A stretch of DNA of 64,000 nt from positions 248,208 to 312,207 of the forward strand of contig JARLJL010000009.1 in the NCBI GenBank assembly GCA_031291235.1. Direction: 5' to 3'. The notes under the pieces were generated by a model that saw only the letters and a program-made list of their open reading frames with translations, ran no database searches and was not told the origin of the DNA. The translations under genes were made by a program, and so were the position numbers. This document shows, in pieces, positions 18,798-28,358 of the stretch. This DNA comes from Sulfuriferula sp. Its GTDB lineage: Bacteria; Pseudomonadota; Gammaproteobacteria; Burkholderiales; Sulfuriferulaceae. Numbering within the stretch: position 1 is the stretch's first letter; every line of letters begins with the position of its first letter.

Positions 18798-20183
18798 TCA
18801 CACCTCCCACGGCGCGGGGATGCGCACTTGCTGCCACACCGGGTTATACAGCGACTTGTCGATCTGCTTGACCAGCTCGACCATACCTTCGTAACCGGCG
18901 TAGGCGTAATGCCGTTCCTGATTAATGTCGAGCCAGGGCATTTTTGCCTTGAGCGCGAGGAACTGCGAGCGTCCGCCCGACAGCATGATGTCGGCGCGCG
19001 AATCCTTGAGTAATTTGTACAGCTCGCGCGGCGTCATGTCGTCGACTGCGTGCGCGTCGTCGGCCATCATGCCCTTGATCTTTTCCTTGTCCTCGACCGT
19101 GGATTTCTTGGTACTGGTACCGACCACATCCATGCCCACTTCCTGCAGCGCGGCGACGACCGACCAGGATTTCACGCCGCCGGTAATCAGCAGCACGCGC
19201 TTGTCCTGCAGACGCGGCGTGTAGGCTTTCATGCGCTCCCAGGCGCGCGCTTCCTCGCGCTGAATCAGCGCCTCGGTGCGATCCAGTAATTCGGCCGGCG
19301 CGCCCTGACGTACCAGCAGACCGGAAATCTGACGCAGCGAATCCGACATGTCGGACACGCCGTAGAACGAACCTTCGAAGTAGGGGATGTCGTAGCGCTC
19401 ATCCATCTTGCGGGCGATGTTGATCATCGCTTTCGAGCACACCATCATCGCTGCCTTGGCGCGATGCGAATACGCCACTTCCTTGTATTTGGCGTCGCCG
19501 CTGATGCAGGCCAGCAGACGAATGCCGAGCTCGTCGAGCAGTGGCTTGATCTGCCACAACTCGCCAGATAAATTGTATTCGCCGATGATGTTAATGTCGT
19601 AAGGCGTGGTGTATTCCGGCTCGGCAGTGCCGATCACATAATCCAGCAGCGCTTCGCCGCCGAGTTTGTTGCCGAGGTTCTTGTTACCGACGAAGCCGGG
19701 CGCATCCACGGGAATGACCGGCTTGCCGAATTTCTGTGCGGCGGCCTTGCATACCGCTTCAATGTCGTCGCCGATCAGCGCAGTGACGCAGGTCTGGTAA
19801 ACGAATATGGCCGGTGGATCGTATTTCTCGATGATTTCCTTGATGGAGCGATACAGGCGCTTCTCGCCGCCGTAAATGACGTCGAGCTCGCCGATGTCGG
19901 TAGTGAAGCCGGTACGGTAGAGGGTGGAGCCGGACGAGTTGGCGCTGCGGTTATCCCAGGAATTGCCTTCGCAGGCGATAGGGCCGTGCACCAGATGGGC
20001 GACGTCGGTGAGCGGCTGCAGGGCAATCTTGGCGCCATCGAACGCGCAGCCGCCCGCCGCAGCACCCGGCACCAGCTGCTTGGTGCAGCCTTTCTTGCGT
20101 TCCTTCTCGGACTTGCCCTGGTTGGCATCGCAACCGGGCTCATTGAGCACTTCCTGTACTTTCACCGCAAGCTTAGCCGACAT
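18798..20183 (-). CDS. nifE: NifE, FeMo-cofactor scaffold subunit
   Basis: NifE is the alpha-like subunit of the NifEN scaffold. The 461-residue protein has the NifD-like motifs GGCAFDGAKIALQPLTDVAH, HGPIACEGNSWDNR and [16 protein letters not shown], with cluster-ligand cysteines in place, and LLITGGVKSWSVV later on. Ribosome site AAAGGGA. It lies 25 bases after the [2Fe-2S] gene and directly before nifN. Confidence 0.95.
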   Translation of the reverse strand: MSAKLAVKVQEVLNEPGCDANQGKSEKERKKGCTKQLVPGAAAGGCAFDGAKIALQPLTDVAHLVHGPIACEGNSWDNRSANSSGSTLYRTGFTTDIGELDVIYGGEKRLYRSIKEIIEKYDPPAIFVYQTCVTALIGDDIEAVCKAAAQKFGKPVIPVDAPGFVGNKNLGNKLGGEALLDYVIGTAEPEYTTPYDINIIGEYNLSGELWQIKPLLDELGIRLLACISGDAKYKEVAYSHRAKAAMMVCSKAMINIARKMDERYDIPYFEGSFYGVSDMSDSLRQISGLLVRQGAPAELLDRTEALIQREEARAWERMKAYTPRLQDKRVLLITGGVKSWSVVAALQEVGMDVVGTSTKKSTVEDKEKIKGMMADDAHAVDDMTPRELYKLLKDSRADIMLSGGRSQFLALKAKMPWLDINQERHYAYAGYEGMVELVKQIDKSLYNPVWQQVRIPAPWEV

Positions 20184-20208
20184 TTTCTATCCCTTTCCAA
20201 TCAAGTCT

Positions 20209-20571
20209 CTAAAAAGCCACCATGATTTTCTCGTCTGCCACCTGATACTCGCAGGCCAACCGCCATAACGGCGGATGATCCGGCAAGGAATTGGCGTGAT
20301 ACTGAACCTTGGATATCTTGCCGGCTGTCAGTAACAGATAACGTTCCCTGTCGCTGAGCCGGATCATGCTAGTCTCGCAGCGTAACGGCGCCACCTTGAC
20401 GGCACAGGCGCCGCAATTGCCGCGCATGCAATCGCAGGGCAGCGGGATACGGTGTTCCAGCGCCAGATCGAGCAGGCTGCCGCCCGCATCGCAGGCCACA
20501 TCCACTTCCACTCGGTCGGATAACTTCATTCCCAGAAAAGTGACGTTCCCCATGGCGTGCACCCCGCACAT
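20209..20571 (-). CDS. [2Fe-2S] ferredoxin-type protein in the nif operon
   Basis: A 120-residue plant-type [2Fe-2S] domain: ligand region CDCMRGNCGACAVKV (C-x4-C-x2-C) and a fourth Cys in WRLACEYQV. It resembles its upstream neighbour, the FeSII-like gene, and may have come from it by duplication. Two starts are possible: ATG 20571, eight bases after the upstream stop, or ATG 20553, which has a GGGGTG at good spacing. Frames reaching 20691 overlap the neighbour and are rejected. It may be an electron donor or a second protective protein. Confidence 0.82.
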   Translation of the reverse strand: MCGVHAMGNVTFLGMKLSDRVEVDVACDAGGSLLDLALEHRIPLPCDCMRGNCGACAVKVAPLRCETSMIRLSDRERYLLLTAGKISKVQYHANSLPDHPPLWRLACEYQVADEKIMVAF

Positions 20572-20578
20572 CCTGCTG

Positions 20579-20953
20579 TTACTTGATGCCGATACCCGGT
20601 TCGCCGCTGAAGCGCACCAGGATATCTTCGTCGCGAGGGATAAACTGGCATGCCAGACGATAGGCCGGCGGCATGTCGTTGACTTCGGCATCCTTCAATT
20701 CCTGCTTGGTAATCAGCCCTTCGGCTACTAGCGTATGGCGTTCCTTTTCAGTCAGGGCCTGCGCCATGCGCGGCTTGTCTTCCAGCGAAACCACCTTGAT
20801 CACACAGGAGCCGCATTCGCCGTCTTCGCATTCGAAAGGCAAAGGAATCTTGTTCTTTTTGGCGAGCTTGAGCACGCTATGGGTGTCGCCGGCAACGGCA
20901 TACACCGTGATATCTTTCTCCAGCAATGGAGAGCTGAAACAAATTGTGGCCAT
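20579..20953 (-). CDS. FeSII (Shethna protein)-like [2Fe-2S] ferredoxin
   Basis: This 124-residue protein strongly resembles, from memory of the family, the Azotobacter FeSII Shethna protein that locks nitrogenase into an oxygen-protected complex. Shared features include the start MATI-FSSPL, the ligand block FECEDGECGSCVIK (Cys 42, 47, 50), the TEKER stretch, MPPAYRLACQ and the ending DEDILVRFSGEPG. ATG 20953 is preferred; a longer frame lacks similarity. It lies between nifK and the next ferredoxin gene. If the assignment holds, this cell protects nitrogenase conformationally. Confidence 0.85.
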   Translation of the reverse strand: MATICFSSPLLEKDITVYAVAGDTHSVLKLAKKNKIPLPFECEDGECGSCVIKVVSLEDKPRMAQALTEKERHTLVAEGLITKQELKDAEVNDMPPAYRLACQFIPRDEDILVRFSGEPGIGIK

Positions 20954-21013
20954 TTTGCATTTCCTTTTGTGGCATTCAGTGAGCGGCGAGCAAAGCCCGC
21001 CGCCCAAAGCCGA

Positions 21014-22552
21014 TTAACGGATAATGTCGTAGCTGTAGTCGGTTTTCGCCGTGTCGATGGTGTTGGCATCAAGCGCTTCGAAAATTTCATCCAGTATCGT
21101 AACCAGTACGCGCATCGAACCTTCGTAACCCCAGATCGGGAAACGATGATGATGGTGACGGTCGAAAATCGGGAAGCCCATACGCACCAGCGGTACGCCG
21201 CAGTCGCGCTCCAGGTACTTGCCGTAGGTGTTGCCGATCAGCAAGTCGACTGGTTCCGTGAACAGCAGCGAACGCATGTGCCAGAGATCCTTCTTCGGAT
21301 AAACGTGGCAACCTGCGCCAAACGGTGAAGCATCGAACAGGGCCTGTACCTTTTCAGCCCAGTCTTCGCCGCCGTTGGTAGACAACACGTGCACAGGTTC
21401 AGCGCCCAGTTCCAGCAGGAATGCAGTCATGCCCAGCATCAGATCGGGGTCGCCGTACAGTGCGAACTTCTTGCCGTGGATGTGCGCGCTGGAGTCGGCG
21501 ATAGCATCCATCAAACGGCCGCGTTCCTTTTCCAGTGCCTCAGGAATAGGCTTGCCGGTCAGGCGCGAGATTTCCATCAGCAGCTGGTCGGTACCGGCGA
21601 TACCCATGGGGTGGTACAGGGAAACGGTTTCCTGACCTTTTTCATGGATGTACTTCATGGTCTTCTCAGTAGAGAAGCCCTGGAAGGACAAGGTTGCCTT
21701 GGCATTCAACGCATTCTTGACTTCATCCTTGGTGGTGCCGCCGTCGTACATGCGGAACTCGCCGTCGGTAGGGGTATTCCACACATCGGATGGATCGCAT
21801 ACCACGGTGTACTCAGCGCCGAACAGGTTGAGGATGCGACGAATTTCAGGCATGTCGCCGACGACGTTGCCGTCGAAGCCGCCGATGAAATTAATCGATT
21901 CGTTCGGAGTGCGCTCTTTGCCATCCCAGAAGTGGGTCAGCACGCCTTTCAGGGCATTGTCGTAACCGGTGATATGGCTGCCGACGAAAGCCGGGGTATG
22001 GGCGTAAGGTACGTCGTACTCTTCAGCCACGCTGCCTTTTTGCTTGGAAGTGCGGATGAAGGAGCCCAGATCGTCGCCGATCACCTCGGCCATGCAGGTG
22101 GTGCTGACTGCAATCATTTCGGGCTTGTACATGTTGTAGGCATTAGCCAGACCGTCCACCATGTTGTTGAGGCCGCCGAACACTGCAGCATCTTCAGTCA
22201 TCGAAGAAGATACGCAAGAGGTAGGCTCCTTGAAGTGGCGGGAAAAGTGCGAGCGGTAGTAAGCGACGCAACCTTGCGAACCGTGCACGAAAGGCAGGGT
22301 CTTGGCAAAGCCGACGGCAGCGAACACGGCACCCAGCGGTTGGCAGGCCTTGGCAGGATTGACCGTCAGGCCTTCGCGGGCAAAGTTCAGGTCCTGATAT
22401 TCCTTGGTTTTGGTCCAGTCACGGATTTCTTCCATTTTCGACAGAGGGAATGCGAACTCGAAGTTTTCCTTCTTGTTCTTGAACATTTCCACATATTCCG
22501 GCTCGCGGAACAGCATTTCGTGGTCGATGACTTTTTCAGCGTTTTGACTCAT
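21014..22552 (-). CDS. nifK: Nitrogenase MoFe protein beta subunit NifK
   Basis: NifK pairs with NifD to form the MoFe protein that carries the P-cluster and FeMo-co. The 512-residue product contains the P-cluster cysteines in [28 protein letters not shown] and [19 protein letters not shown], plus the serine cluster of the group. [16 protein letters not shown] and [17 protein letters not shown] are also typical. Ribosome site AAGGAG. It is separated from nifD by a 108-base gap that carries a long palindromic repeat. Confidence 0.98.
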   Translation of the reverse strand: MSQNAEKVIDHEMLFREPEYVEMFKNKKENFEFAFPLSKMEEIRDWTKTKEYQDLNFAREGLTVNPAKACQPLGAVFAAVGFAKTLPFVHGSQGCVAYYRSHFSRHFKEPTSCVSSSMTEDAAVFGGLNNMVDGLANAYNMYKPEMIAVSTTCMAEVIGDDLGSFIRTSKQKGSVAEEYDVPYAHTPAFVGSHITGYDNALKGVLTHFWDGKERTPNESINFIGGFDGNVVGDMPEIRRILNLFGAEYTVVCDPSDVWNTPTDGEFRMYDGGTTKDEVKNALNAKATLSFQGFSTEKTMKYIHEKGQETVSLYHPMGIAGTDQLLMEISRLTGKPIPEALEKERGRLMDAIADSSAHIHGKKFALYGDPDLMLGMTAFLLELGAEPVHVLSTNGGEDWAEKVQALFDASPFGAGCHVYPKKDLWHMRSLLFTEPVDLLIGNTYGKYLERDCGVPLVRMGFPIFDRHHHHRFPIWGYEGSMRVLVTILDEIFEALDANTIDTAKTDYSYDIIR

Positions 22553-22569
22553 TTCAAATCTCCTTAAGC

Positions 22570-22648
22570 TGTAGGGTGGGTTAAGCGCTCATCGCGCCAT
22601 AACCCGCCGATTCGGTGGTGGGTTATGCATCGCTCAACCCACCCTACA
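22570..22648. repeat. Palindromic repeat in the nifD-nifK gap
   Basis: Outer arms TGTAGGGTGGGTTAAGCG (22570-22587) and its near-perfect mirror (22631-22648, 17 of 18 matching) enclose an inner stem built on CATAACCC / GGGTTATG. This nested hairpin resembles the dispersed TAGGGTGGG-type intergenic repeats seen in many Proteobacteria. It would form a strong structure in the nifDK mRNA. Confidence 0.8.
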
Positions 22649-22660
22649 TTTGCTACTTTC

Positions 22661-24115
22661 TTACTTCTTCCATGGCGCCTTGGTCAGCGCCCACACAGGA
22701 CTATTGATCGCCATATCCATGTCGCGAGCAAAGATGGCAAAGCCGTCGTAGCCGTGATACGGACCGGAGTAATCCCACGAGTGCATCTGACGGAACGGCA
22801 CGCCCATTTTCTGGAACACGTACTTTTCCTTGATGCCGGAACCAACCAGATCAGGCTGGATCTTTTCGACGAACTTCTCGAACTCGTAACCGGTGACGTC
22901 GTCGTAAATCAGCGTGCCGTCTTTAACATAGTGCGTGGTACGCTGATAATCGTCGTTGTGACCGAATTCATAACCGGTACCTACCACGTTCATGCCCAGA
23001 TCTTCATACGCGCCGATCACGTGACGAGGACGCAAACCACCCACGAACAGCATGACGGTTTTGCCTTCCAGGCGTGGACGATACTTGGCGATCACCGCAT
23101 CGGTCAGCGCTTTGTACTTGGCGATCACACGTTCTGCGCCTTCCTTGATCTTGTCGTCGAAGTGGCTGGCGATTTCGCGCAAACTGGCTTCGATTTTCGA
23201 CGGGCCGAAGAAGTTGTACTCAACCCAGGGGATGTTGTACTTCTCTTCCATGTAGCGAGAGATGTAGTTCATCGAGCGGTAGCAGTGCAGTACGTTCAGC
23301 TTGGCTTTAGGGGTGTTTTCCAGTTCGGCAATGGTGCCGTCGCCAGACCACTGGGCAATCACGCGCAAGCCCATTTCTTCCAGCAGGATGCGTGAAGACC
23401 ATGCATCGCCGCCGATGTTGTAGTCGCCGATAATGGCAACGTCGTAAGGCGTAGCTTCAAACTTGTTCTTTTCCGGATCGGCTTTTTCAAACACCCAGTC
23501 GCGAACTGCGTCGTTGGCGATATGGTGGCCCAGCGATTGGGATACACCGCGGAAACCTTCACAACGCACCGGCACGATGGTCTTGCCGCCGTATTCCTTG
23601 GATTTTTTCTTCGATACTGCTTCGATATCGTCGCCGATCAGACCGATAGGGCATTCCGACTGTACGGTGATACCTTTGTTGAGCGGGAACAGCACCTGGA
23701 TTTCGTCCATGATCTTTTCCAGCTTCTTGTCGCCACCGAACACAATGTCCTTTTCCTGGAAATCGGAAGTGAATTGCATGGTGCCGAAAGAATCGATCCC
23801 GGTGGTGCCGATATAGTAGTTACGGCGTGAAGCCCAGGAATACTGACCGCAACCAACCGGGCCGTGACTGATGTGGATCATGTCCTTGATCGGACCCCAC
23901 ACCACGCCTTTGGAGCCTGCGTAGGCGCAGCCGCGGATGGTCATAACACCCGGCAGCGATTTGATATTCGATTTGACGTCGCAATCCGACTTGCCTTCCT
24001 CGTGAACGCTGAGGTGTTTGGCACGCCGTTTTGCGCTTTTCTCAGGGTAAGCCTTGAGAACTTCGTCAATCAGCTCTTTGTTGCGTACTTTGGTTTCTTC
24101 TACTGTGAGGCTCAT
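22661..24115 (-). CDS. nifD: Nitrogenase MoFe protein alpha subunit NifD
   Basis: NifD carries FeMo-co. The 484-residue product has P-cluster cysteines in [15 protein letters not shown] and [14 protein letters not shown], and in [16 protein letters not shown]. The FeMo-co Cys ligand is in [17 protein letters not shown], and the His ligand region near the C-terminus is [18 protein letters not shown]. Ribosome site AGGAGG. Downstream of nifH after 179 bases that hold two stem-loops. Confidence 0.98.
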   Translation of the reverse strand: MSLTVEETKVRNKELIDEVLKAYPEKSAKRRAKHLSVHEEGKSDCDVKSNIKSLPGVMTIRGCAYAGSKGVVWGPIKDMIHISHGPVGCGQYSWASRRNYYIGTTGIDSFGTMQFTSDFQEKDIVFGGDKKLEKIMDEIQVLFPLNKGITVQSECPIGLIGDDIEAVSKKKSKEYGGKTIVPVRCEGFRGVSQSLGHHIANDAVRDWVFEKADPEKNKFEATPYDVAIIGDYNIGGDAWSSRILLEEMGLRVIAQWSGDGTIAELENTPKAKLNVLHCYRSMNYISRYMEEKYNIPWVEYNFFGPSKIEASLREIASHFDDKIKEGAERVIAKYKALTDAVIAKYRPRLEGKTVMLFVGGLRPRHVIGAYEDLGMNVVGTGYEFGHNDDYQRTTHYVKDGTLIYDDVTGYEFEKFVEKIQPDLVGSGIKEKYVFQKMGVPFRQMHSWDYSGPYHGYDGFAIFARDMDMAINSPVWALTKAPWKK

Positions 24116-24180
24116 TTCGCCCTCCTGCCATTAAAAAATCAAAAAACGTTGCATTGAGAACACCGTACTCCCGAAAGCGC

Positions 24181-24227
24181 TCTGCAAATGGCTCCCGATC
24201 GACTGCAAATCCGCAGCCATTTACAGA
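24181..24227 (-). repeat. Stem-loop in the nifH-nifD gap (nifD-proximal)
   Basis: TCTGCAAATGGCT (24181-24193) pairs with AGCCATTTACAGA (24215-24227), 12 of 13 positions. It lies between nifH and nifD with no T-run, so it is more likely an mRNA processing or stabilising structure than a terminator. Confidence 0.6.
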
Positions 24228-24251
24228 GATCTCCCGGTACGCCACTCGCCT

Positions 24252-24279
24252 GGCGCTGCCCTGCTAACAAGGCAGCGCC
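24252..24279 (-). repeat. Stem-loop just downstream of nifH
   Basis: A perfect 9-bp GC-rich stem GGCGCTGCC / GGCAGCGCC with a 10-nt loop lies 16 bases after the nifH stop. There is no T-run. In other diazotrophs such hairpins allow more nifH than nifDK product; that role here is inference. Confidence 0.65.
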
Positions 24280-24294
24280 CGACTTGCGGTTTTA

Positions 24295-25182
<888 letters not shown>

Positions 25183-25327
25183 TTAAAAAAACAAGTTCAG
25201 TTCAAATTGAAAATCCGGTATCTTTCCGGATAACCATGCGACCGACATGAAGCCCTCCGAATACTATTAATAGTTCTTAGTTTCAAGTCACTCGTTCGGC
25301 AAAACACTTTAGGTGCAGTCCAGTCAT

Positions 25328-25343
25328 AGCAACTGCCGTGCCA
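25328..25343 (-). promoter_or_regulatory. Sigma-54 promoter of nifH
   Basis: On the reverse strand this reads TGGCACGGCAGTTGCT, a full match to the -24/-12 consensus TGGCACR-N4-TTGCW. It lies about 160 bases upstream of the nifH start, implying a long leader. Confidence 0.92.
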
Positions 25344-25422
25344 ACCTCAAAATTTGCATATAACACATTGTTTATATGTTATTTATTTTTTAGTGTCGGG
25401 CTTTTTTCCGCGCCAGAGCAGC

Positions 25423-25438
25423 TGTTGCAAACCCCACA
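25423..25438. promoter_or_regulatory. NifA upstream activator site 1 (nifH side)
   Basis: TGT-TGCAAACCCC-ACA fits the NifA enhancer consensus TGT-N10-ACA. It sits about 80 bases upstream of the nifH -24 element. Confidence 0.85.
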
Positions 25439-25452
25439 AAACCATTCACGAC

Positions 25453-25468
25453 TGTAGCAAACAGTACA
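25453..25468. promoter_or_regulatory. NifA upstream activator site 2 (shared, divergent)
   Basis: TGT-AGCAAACAGT-ACA fits TGT-N10-ACA. It is about 110 bases from the nifH -24 element and about 100 bases from the candidate promoter at 25571, so it could serve both directions. Confidence 0.85.
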
Positions 25469-25570
25469 ACCCTGCCGGAACGCTACAACGCTGGAAAATT
25501 TCTTGAAATTTTGCGCGGATACCGCGTAGATACTGGCTTGCAGCGCTGTGTCGTGCACAATTGGAATAGC

Positions 25571-25586
25571 GGGCATGAAGCTTGCT
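25571..25586 (+). promoter_or_regulatory. Candidate sigma-54 promoter for the operon divergent from nifH
   Basis: GGGCATGAAGCTTGCT matches the -24/-12 pattern at 14 of 16 positions, with the key GG and GC at correct spacing. It lies 56 bases upstream of the ATG at 25642 and about 100 bases from the nearest NifA site. Confidence 0.65.
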
Positions 25587-25641
25587 GAGATATGGGCGTC
25601 GCACGTCCAACGTGCCTGCTCAATGTCATCAGGAGGCGGTA

Positions 25642-26067
25642 ATGCAGATCGGAGTAGATAGTCAGCGCTCGATAGAAAACAAGCGAGTATTTGTAGTGGA
25701 GAACGACGAGATCAACAGCATGGGGCTGCAATTCATGCTTGCGGACGAAAACGAAACCCACGTGCTTTCCAGCGTCGCCGCCGCTATCGACAAATCGCAG
25801 GCATGGCCACCGCATCTGGTGCTGCTGGGCATAGGCATGGTACGCAACGAAGGCGTCAGCCTCATCAACCTGATCAAGGCCGCGATGAACAACGTCAGGA
25901 TTTTGCTGGTGTGCGACAGCGCCGACGACAGCACCGTCAAGGCGGCATTGGCACAAGGCGCCGACGGCACATTGCTGACGCCGCTGCGTATAGAAACCGT
26001 ACGCCGCAAAGTGGATTCTGCGCTGGGGCGCGCAGTCCCTATCGGCATCCCGGTAGTAAGAACCTAA
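25642..26067 (+). CDS. Degenerate receiver (CheY-like) protein divergent from nifH
   Basis: The 141-residue product has a CheY-like alternating beta/alpha layout. The first acidic patch survives as RVFVVENDEINSMGLQFML. However, the strand that normally carries the phospho-acceptor aspartate reads LVLLGIGMV, with Gly at that place, and the conserved Lys-Pro reads LLTPLR. It is therefore probably phosphorylation-independent. No output domain is present. The start has AGGAGG with good spacing; a longer frame lacks this. The candidate sigma-54 promoter upstream and the shared NifA sites suggest expression during nitrogen fixation. Function unknown. Confidence 0.75.
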   Translation: MQIGVDSQRSIENKRVFVVENDEINSMGLQFMLADENETHVLSSVAAAIDKSQAWPPHLVLLGIGMVRNEGVSLINLIKAAMNNVRILLVCDSADDSTVKAALAQGADGTLLTPLRIETVRRKVDSALGRAVPIGIPVVRT

Positions 26068-26108
26068 TTTAAACCGCAGATGTTCTGCACAACCCCAAGG
26101 AGTATCCC

Positions 26109-26696
26109 ATGACCCTCATCACCGAAACCCCATTTGCCGAGCTGGACGCGCAAGGCCTGTTACTCAGCCCTGTATTCAAAGGCGCAACCACCAAACCCGG
26201 CCGTTTCGGCTTCCGCGGTGAAATCGCACTGGCATTCCAGGAATCCATGGCCGACGAAAAACGCCCGCCCGAAATCAAGCTCGACCAGGTAATGATGGTT
26301 GCTTCCGCCGGCGATACCAGCATCCCGTTCCTCGCCGGTTTCGCTCCATCGCTCGCTCATCTGCAACTGTTATGCGAACAGGTAGGCGACAAATTATCGC
26401 CTACCGGCAAATACTTCTTCTTCGCCGGCAATCTCGACATTACCGAAAAGTATCAAATCCCTTACGGCGGCGCGACTTTCTGGGTTATGCCACTGGACGA
26501 AGCCACGGTATACAATGAGCTATTGGACATGTTCCGCATAGAGAAGAGCGACTTGAAAAAACTCGATACCGCAGGCAAGCTCGATGCCATCGCCGACAAA
26601 GCTGCCAATTTCACCGCCAAATGGAAAGAAATCAGCTTCGACGAAGGCCTGAAAGTCATGGGCCCGATCAAAATCCGCGAAAACCGCCCGGTCTGA
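26109..26696 (+). CDS. Unknown nif-linked protein (195 aa)
   Basis: I do not recognise this family. The 195-residue soluble protein has a strong AAGGAG ribosome site. Its first 60 residues read like a beta-rich domain (FKGATTKPGRFGFRGEIALA), then PFLAGFAPSLAHLQLLCEQV, then FFFAGNLDITEKYQIPYGGA, and a charged helical C-terminus (KAANFTAKWKEISFDEGLKV). No signal peptide, membrane segment or obvious metal motif; Cys is nearly absent. It is 41 bases downstream of the degenerate receiver and 16 bases upstream of the SagB-type gene, so all three are probably one NifA-driven operon. Confidence 0.75.
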   Translation: MTLITETPFAELDAQGLLLSPVFKGATTKPGRFGFRGEIALAFQESMADEKRPPEIKLDQVMMVASAGDTSIPFLAGFAPSLAHLQLLCEQVGDKLSPTGKYFFFAGNLDITEKYQIPYGGATFWVMPLDEATVYNELLDMFRIEKSDLKKLDTAGKLDAIADKAANFTAKWKEISFDEGLKVMGPIKIRENRPV

Positions 26697-26712
26697 TCGC
26701 CGTGCATCAGGC

Positions 26713-28347
26713 ATGACGCATACCCCTGACGAAAACGACCGCACCCAGCCTGCATCGGGTGCGGATTCGCCGCAGCTGGCGCAGATCATCGCCTATCACC
26801 AGCGTACCAAACACCGCCTGGAACGCTACGCTGCCGGCCCGGAAACCCTGGACTGGAGTGCACAACCCAACCCGTTCCGCGAATTCAGCGACGCACCGCG
26901 CATCAGCCTGCCGTTGATCGCAGACCGCTTAACCGCCAGCTTCGCCGCGCTGCATACGCCCGGCGCTGTGGCAGCGCAGCCGTTCACGCTGGATTATGTC
27001 GCCGCCATGCTGGAGTTGGCATTCGGCCTGTCTGCATGGAAGGAATACGGCCCCGATCGCTGGGCCGTGCGCTGCAATCCCTCCAGCGGCAACCTGCACC
27101 CGACCGAAGCCTATGTCGTCTGCCGCGACATCCCCGATCTGGAAGACGGCGTCTACCACTACCTGAGCCGCGAGCATGCGCTGGAACAACGCTGCCGCAT
27201 CGCCGCCGCATCTATTAACCAGCCCGGTCTGCTGGTAGGCATATCGTCGATCACCTGGCGCGAAGCATGGAAATACGGCGAGCGCGCTTTCCGCTACTGC
27301 CAACTCGACACCGGCCACGCCATCGGCGCATTGCGCTATGCCGCCGCTGTATTGGGCTGGCAGGTGCGTATCGCCGATACCGTCAGCCACCAGCAGCTGG
27401 CCCAATGGCTGGGGCTGGACCGCGACGTCGACTTCCCCCGCGCCGAGCGCGAAGAAGCCGAGCTGCTGCTGGAAATCACCGCTGCGCCGAATGCCGATGC
27501 AACCGCATCTTGGCTATACAACGCAACGCAAACCGACTGGCGCGGCCAAGCCAATGTACTCGACGCCTACCCCATGTATCGCTGGCCGATCATAGACGAA
27601 GTTGCCGCAGCCAGCCGCAAACCGGCAACGCTACCATCAACATATCATCCGGCCATATCCGCCGCACCATCGTCCTGCACCATGGCAGCAGCCGATCTGA
27701 TTCGCCAGCGCCGCAGCGCCCAGCGTTTCGAATTCCGCTACGTGCAGGATGCCGACAGTTTCTACACCATGCTAACAGCACTGCTACCCGGCTCCGGCAT
27801 GCCCTGGGATGTCTGGCACGAAACGCCGCGCGTACATCCGGTACTGTTCGTCCACCGCATCGACGGCCTCGCGTCCGGCATCTACGCGCTACCGCGTAGC
27901 GCCGAGGCCCAAGCGCAAATGCAGGCCGCCATGCGCGCGGACTTCTTCTGGCGCAAACCCGACGACTGCCCCGAGCAACTGCCGCTATACCTGCTCGCTG
28001 AAGCCAATCTGGGCAAAGTACTCAGGGCCATCAGCTGCCATCAGGCCATCGCCGCCGACAGCACATTTACGCTGGGCATGCTCGCCGAATTCGACACAGC
28101 GCTGCACGACGCCCCCTGGCGCTACCGCCAACTGTACTGGGAGGCCGGGCTGCTCGGGCAAGTGCTGTACCTGCAGGCAGAGGCCGCCAGTCTGCGCGGC
28201 ACCGGCATCGGCTGCTACTTCGACGACACCTGCCACGAACTGCTGGGCCTGCAGGACACCGCACTCCAGTCGATGTACCACTTTACCGTAGGCTACCCGC
28301 TCACCGATCAGCGCATCGCCAACCTGCCGCCTTACCTCCGCCCCTGA
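26713..28347 (+). CDS. SagB/ThcOx-type double nitroreductase-fold oxidoreductase
   Basis: The 544-residue protein carries two nitroreductase-fold halves. The first has the FMN-site hallmark NPSSGNLHPTEAYVV (about residues 117-131) seen in SagB/ThcOx dehydrogenases; the second starts near LIRQRRSAQRFEFRYV (about 325). SagB proteins use FMN to oxidise heterocycles in peptide natural products, but stand-alone members do other redox work. No precursor peptide, cyclodehydratase or transporter lies beside it, so a natural-product role is unlikely. Its position in an operon divergent from nifH suggests a nitrogen-fixation-related redox task. The ribosome site is weak. Confidence 0.8.
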   Translation: MTHTPDENDRTQPASGADSPQLAQIIAYHQRTKHRLERYAAGPETLDWSAQPNPFREFSDAPRISLPLIADRLTASFAALHTPGAVAAQPFTLDYVAAMLELAFGLSAWKEYGPDRWAVRCNPSSGNLHPTEAYVVCRDIPDLEDGVYHYLSREHALEQRCRIAAASINQPGLLVGISSITWREAWKYGERAFRYCQLDTGHAIGALRYAAAVLGWQVRIADTVSHQQLAQWLGLDRDVDFPRAEREEAELLLEITAAPNADATASWLYNATQTDWRGQANVLDAYPMYRWPIIDEVAAASRKPATLPSTYHPAISAAPSSCTMAAADLIRQRRSAQRFEFRYVQDADSFYTMLTALLPGSGMPWDVWHETPRVHPVLFVHRIDGLASGIYALPRSAEAQAQMQAAMRADFFWRKPDDCPEQLPLYLLAEANLGKVLRAISCHQAIAADSTFTLGMLAEFDTALHDAPWRYRQLYWEAGLLGQVLYLQAEAASLRGTGIGCYFDDTCHELLGLQDTALQSMYHFTVGYPLTDQRIANLPPYLRP

Positions 28348-28358
28348 AAGCACCAGCC

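Noticed and set aside
21389-22567. 392-codon open frame on the + strand
   Set aside because: Antisense to nifK, created by its codon bias; no domain is seen.
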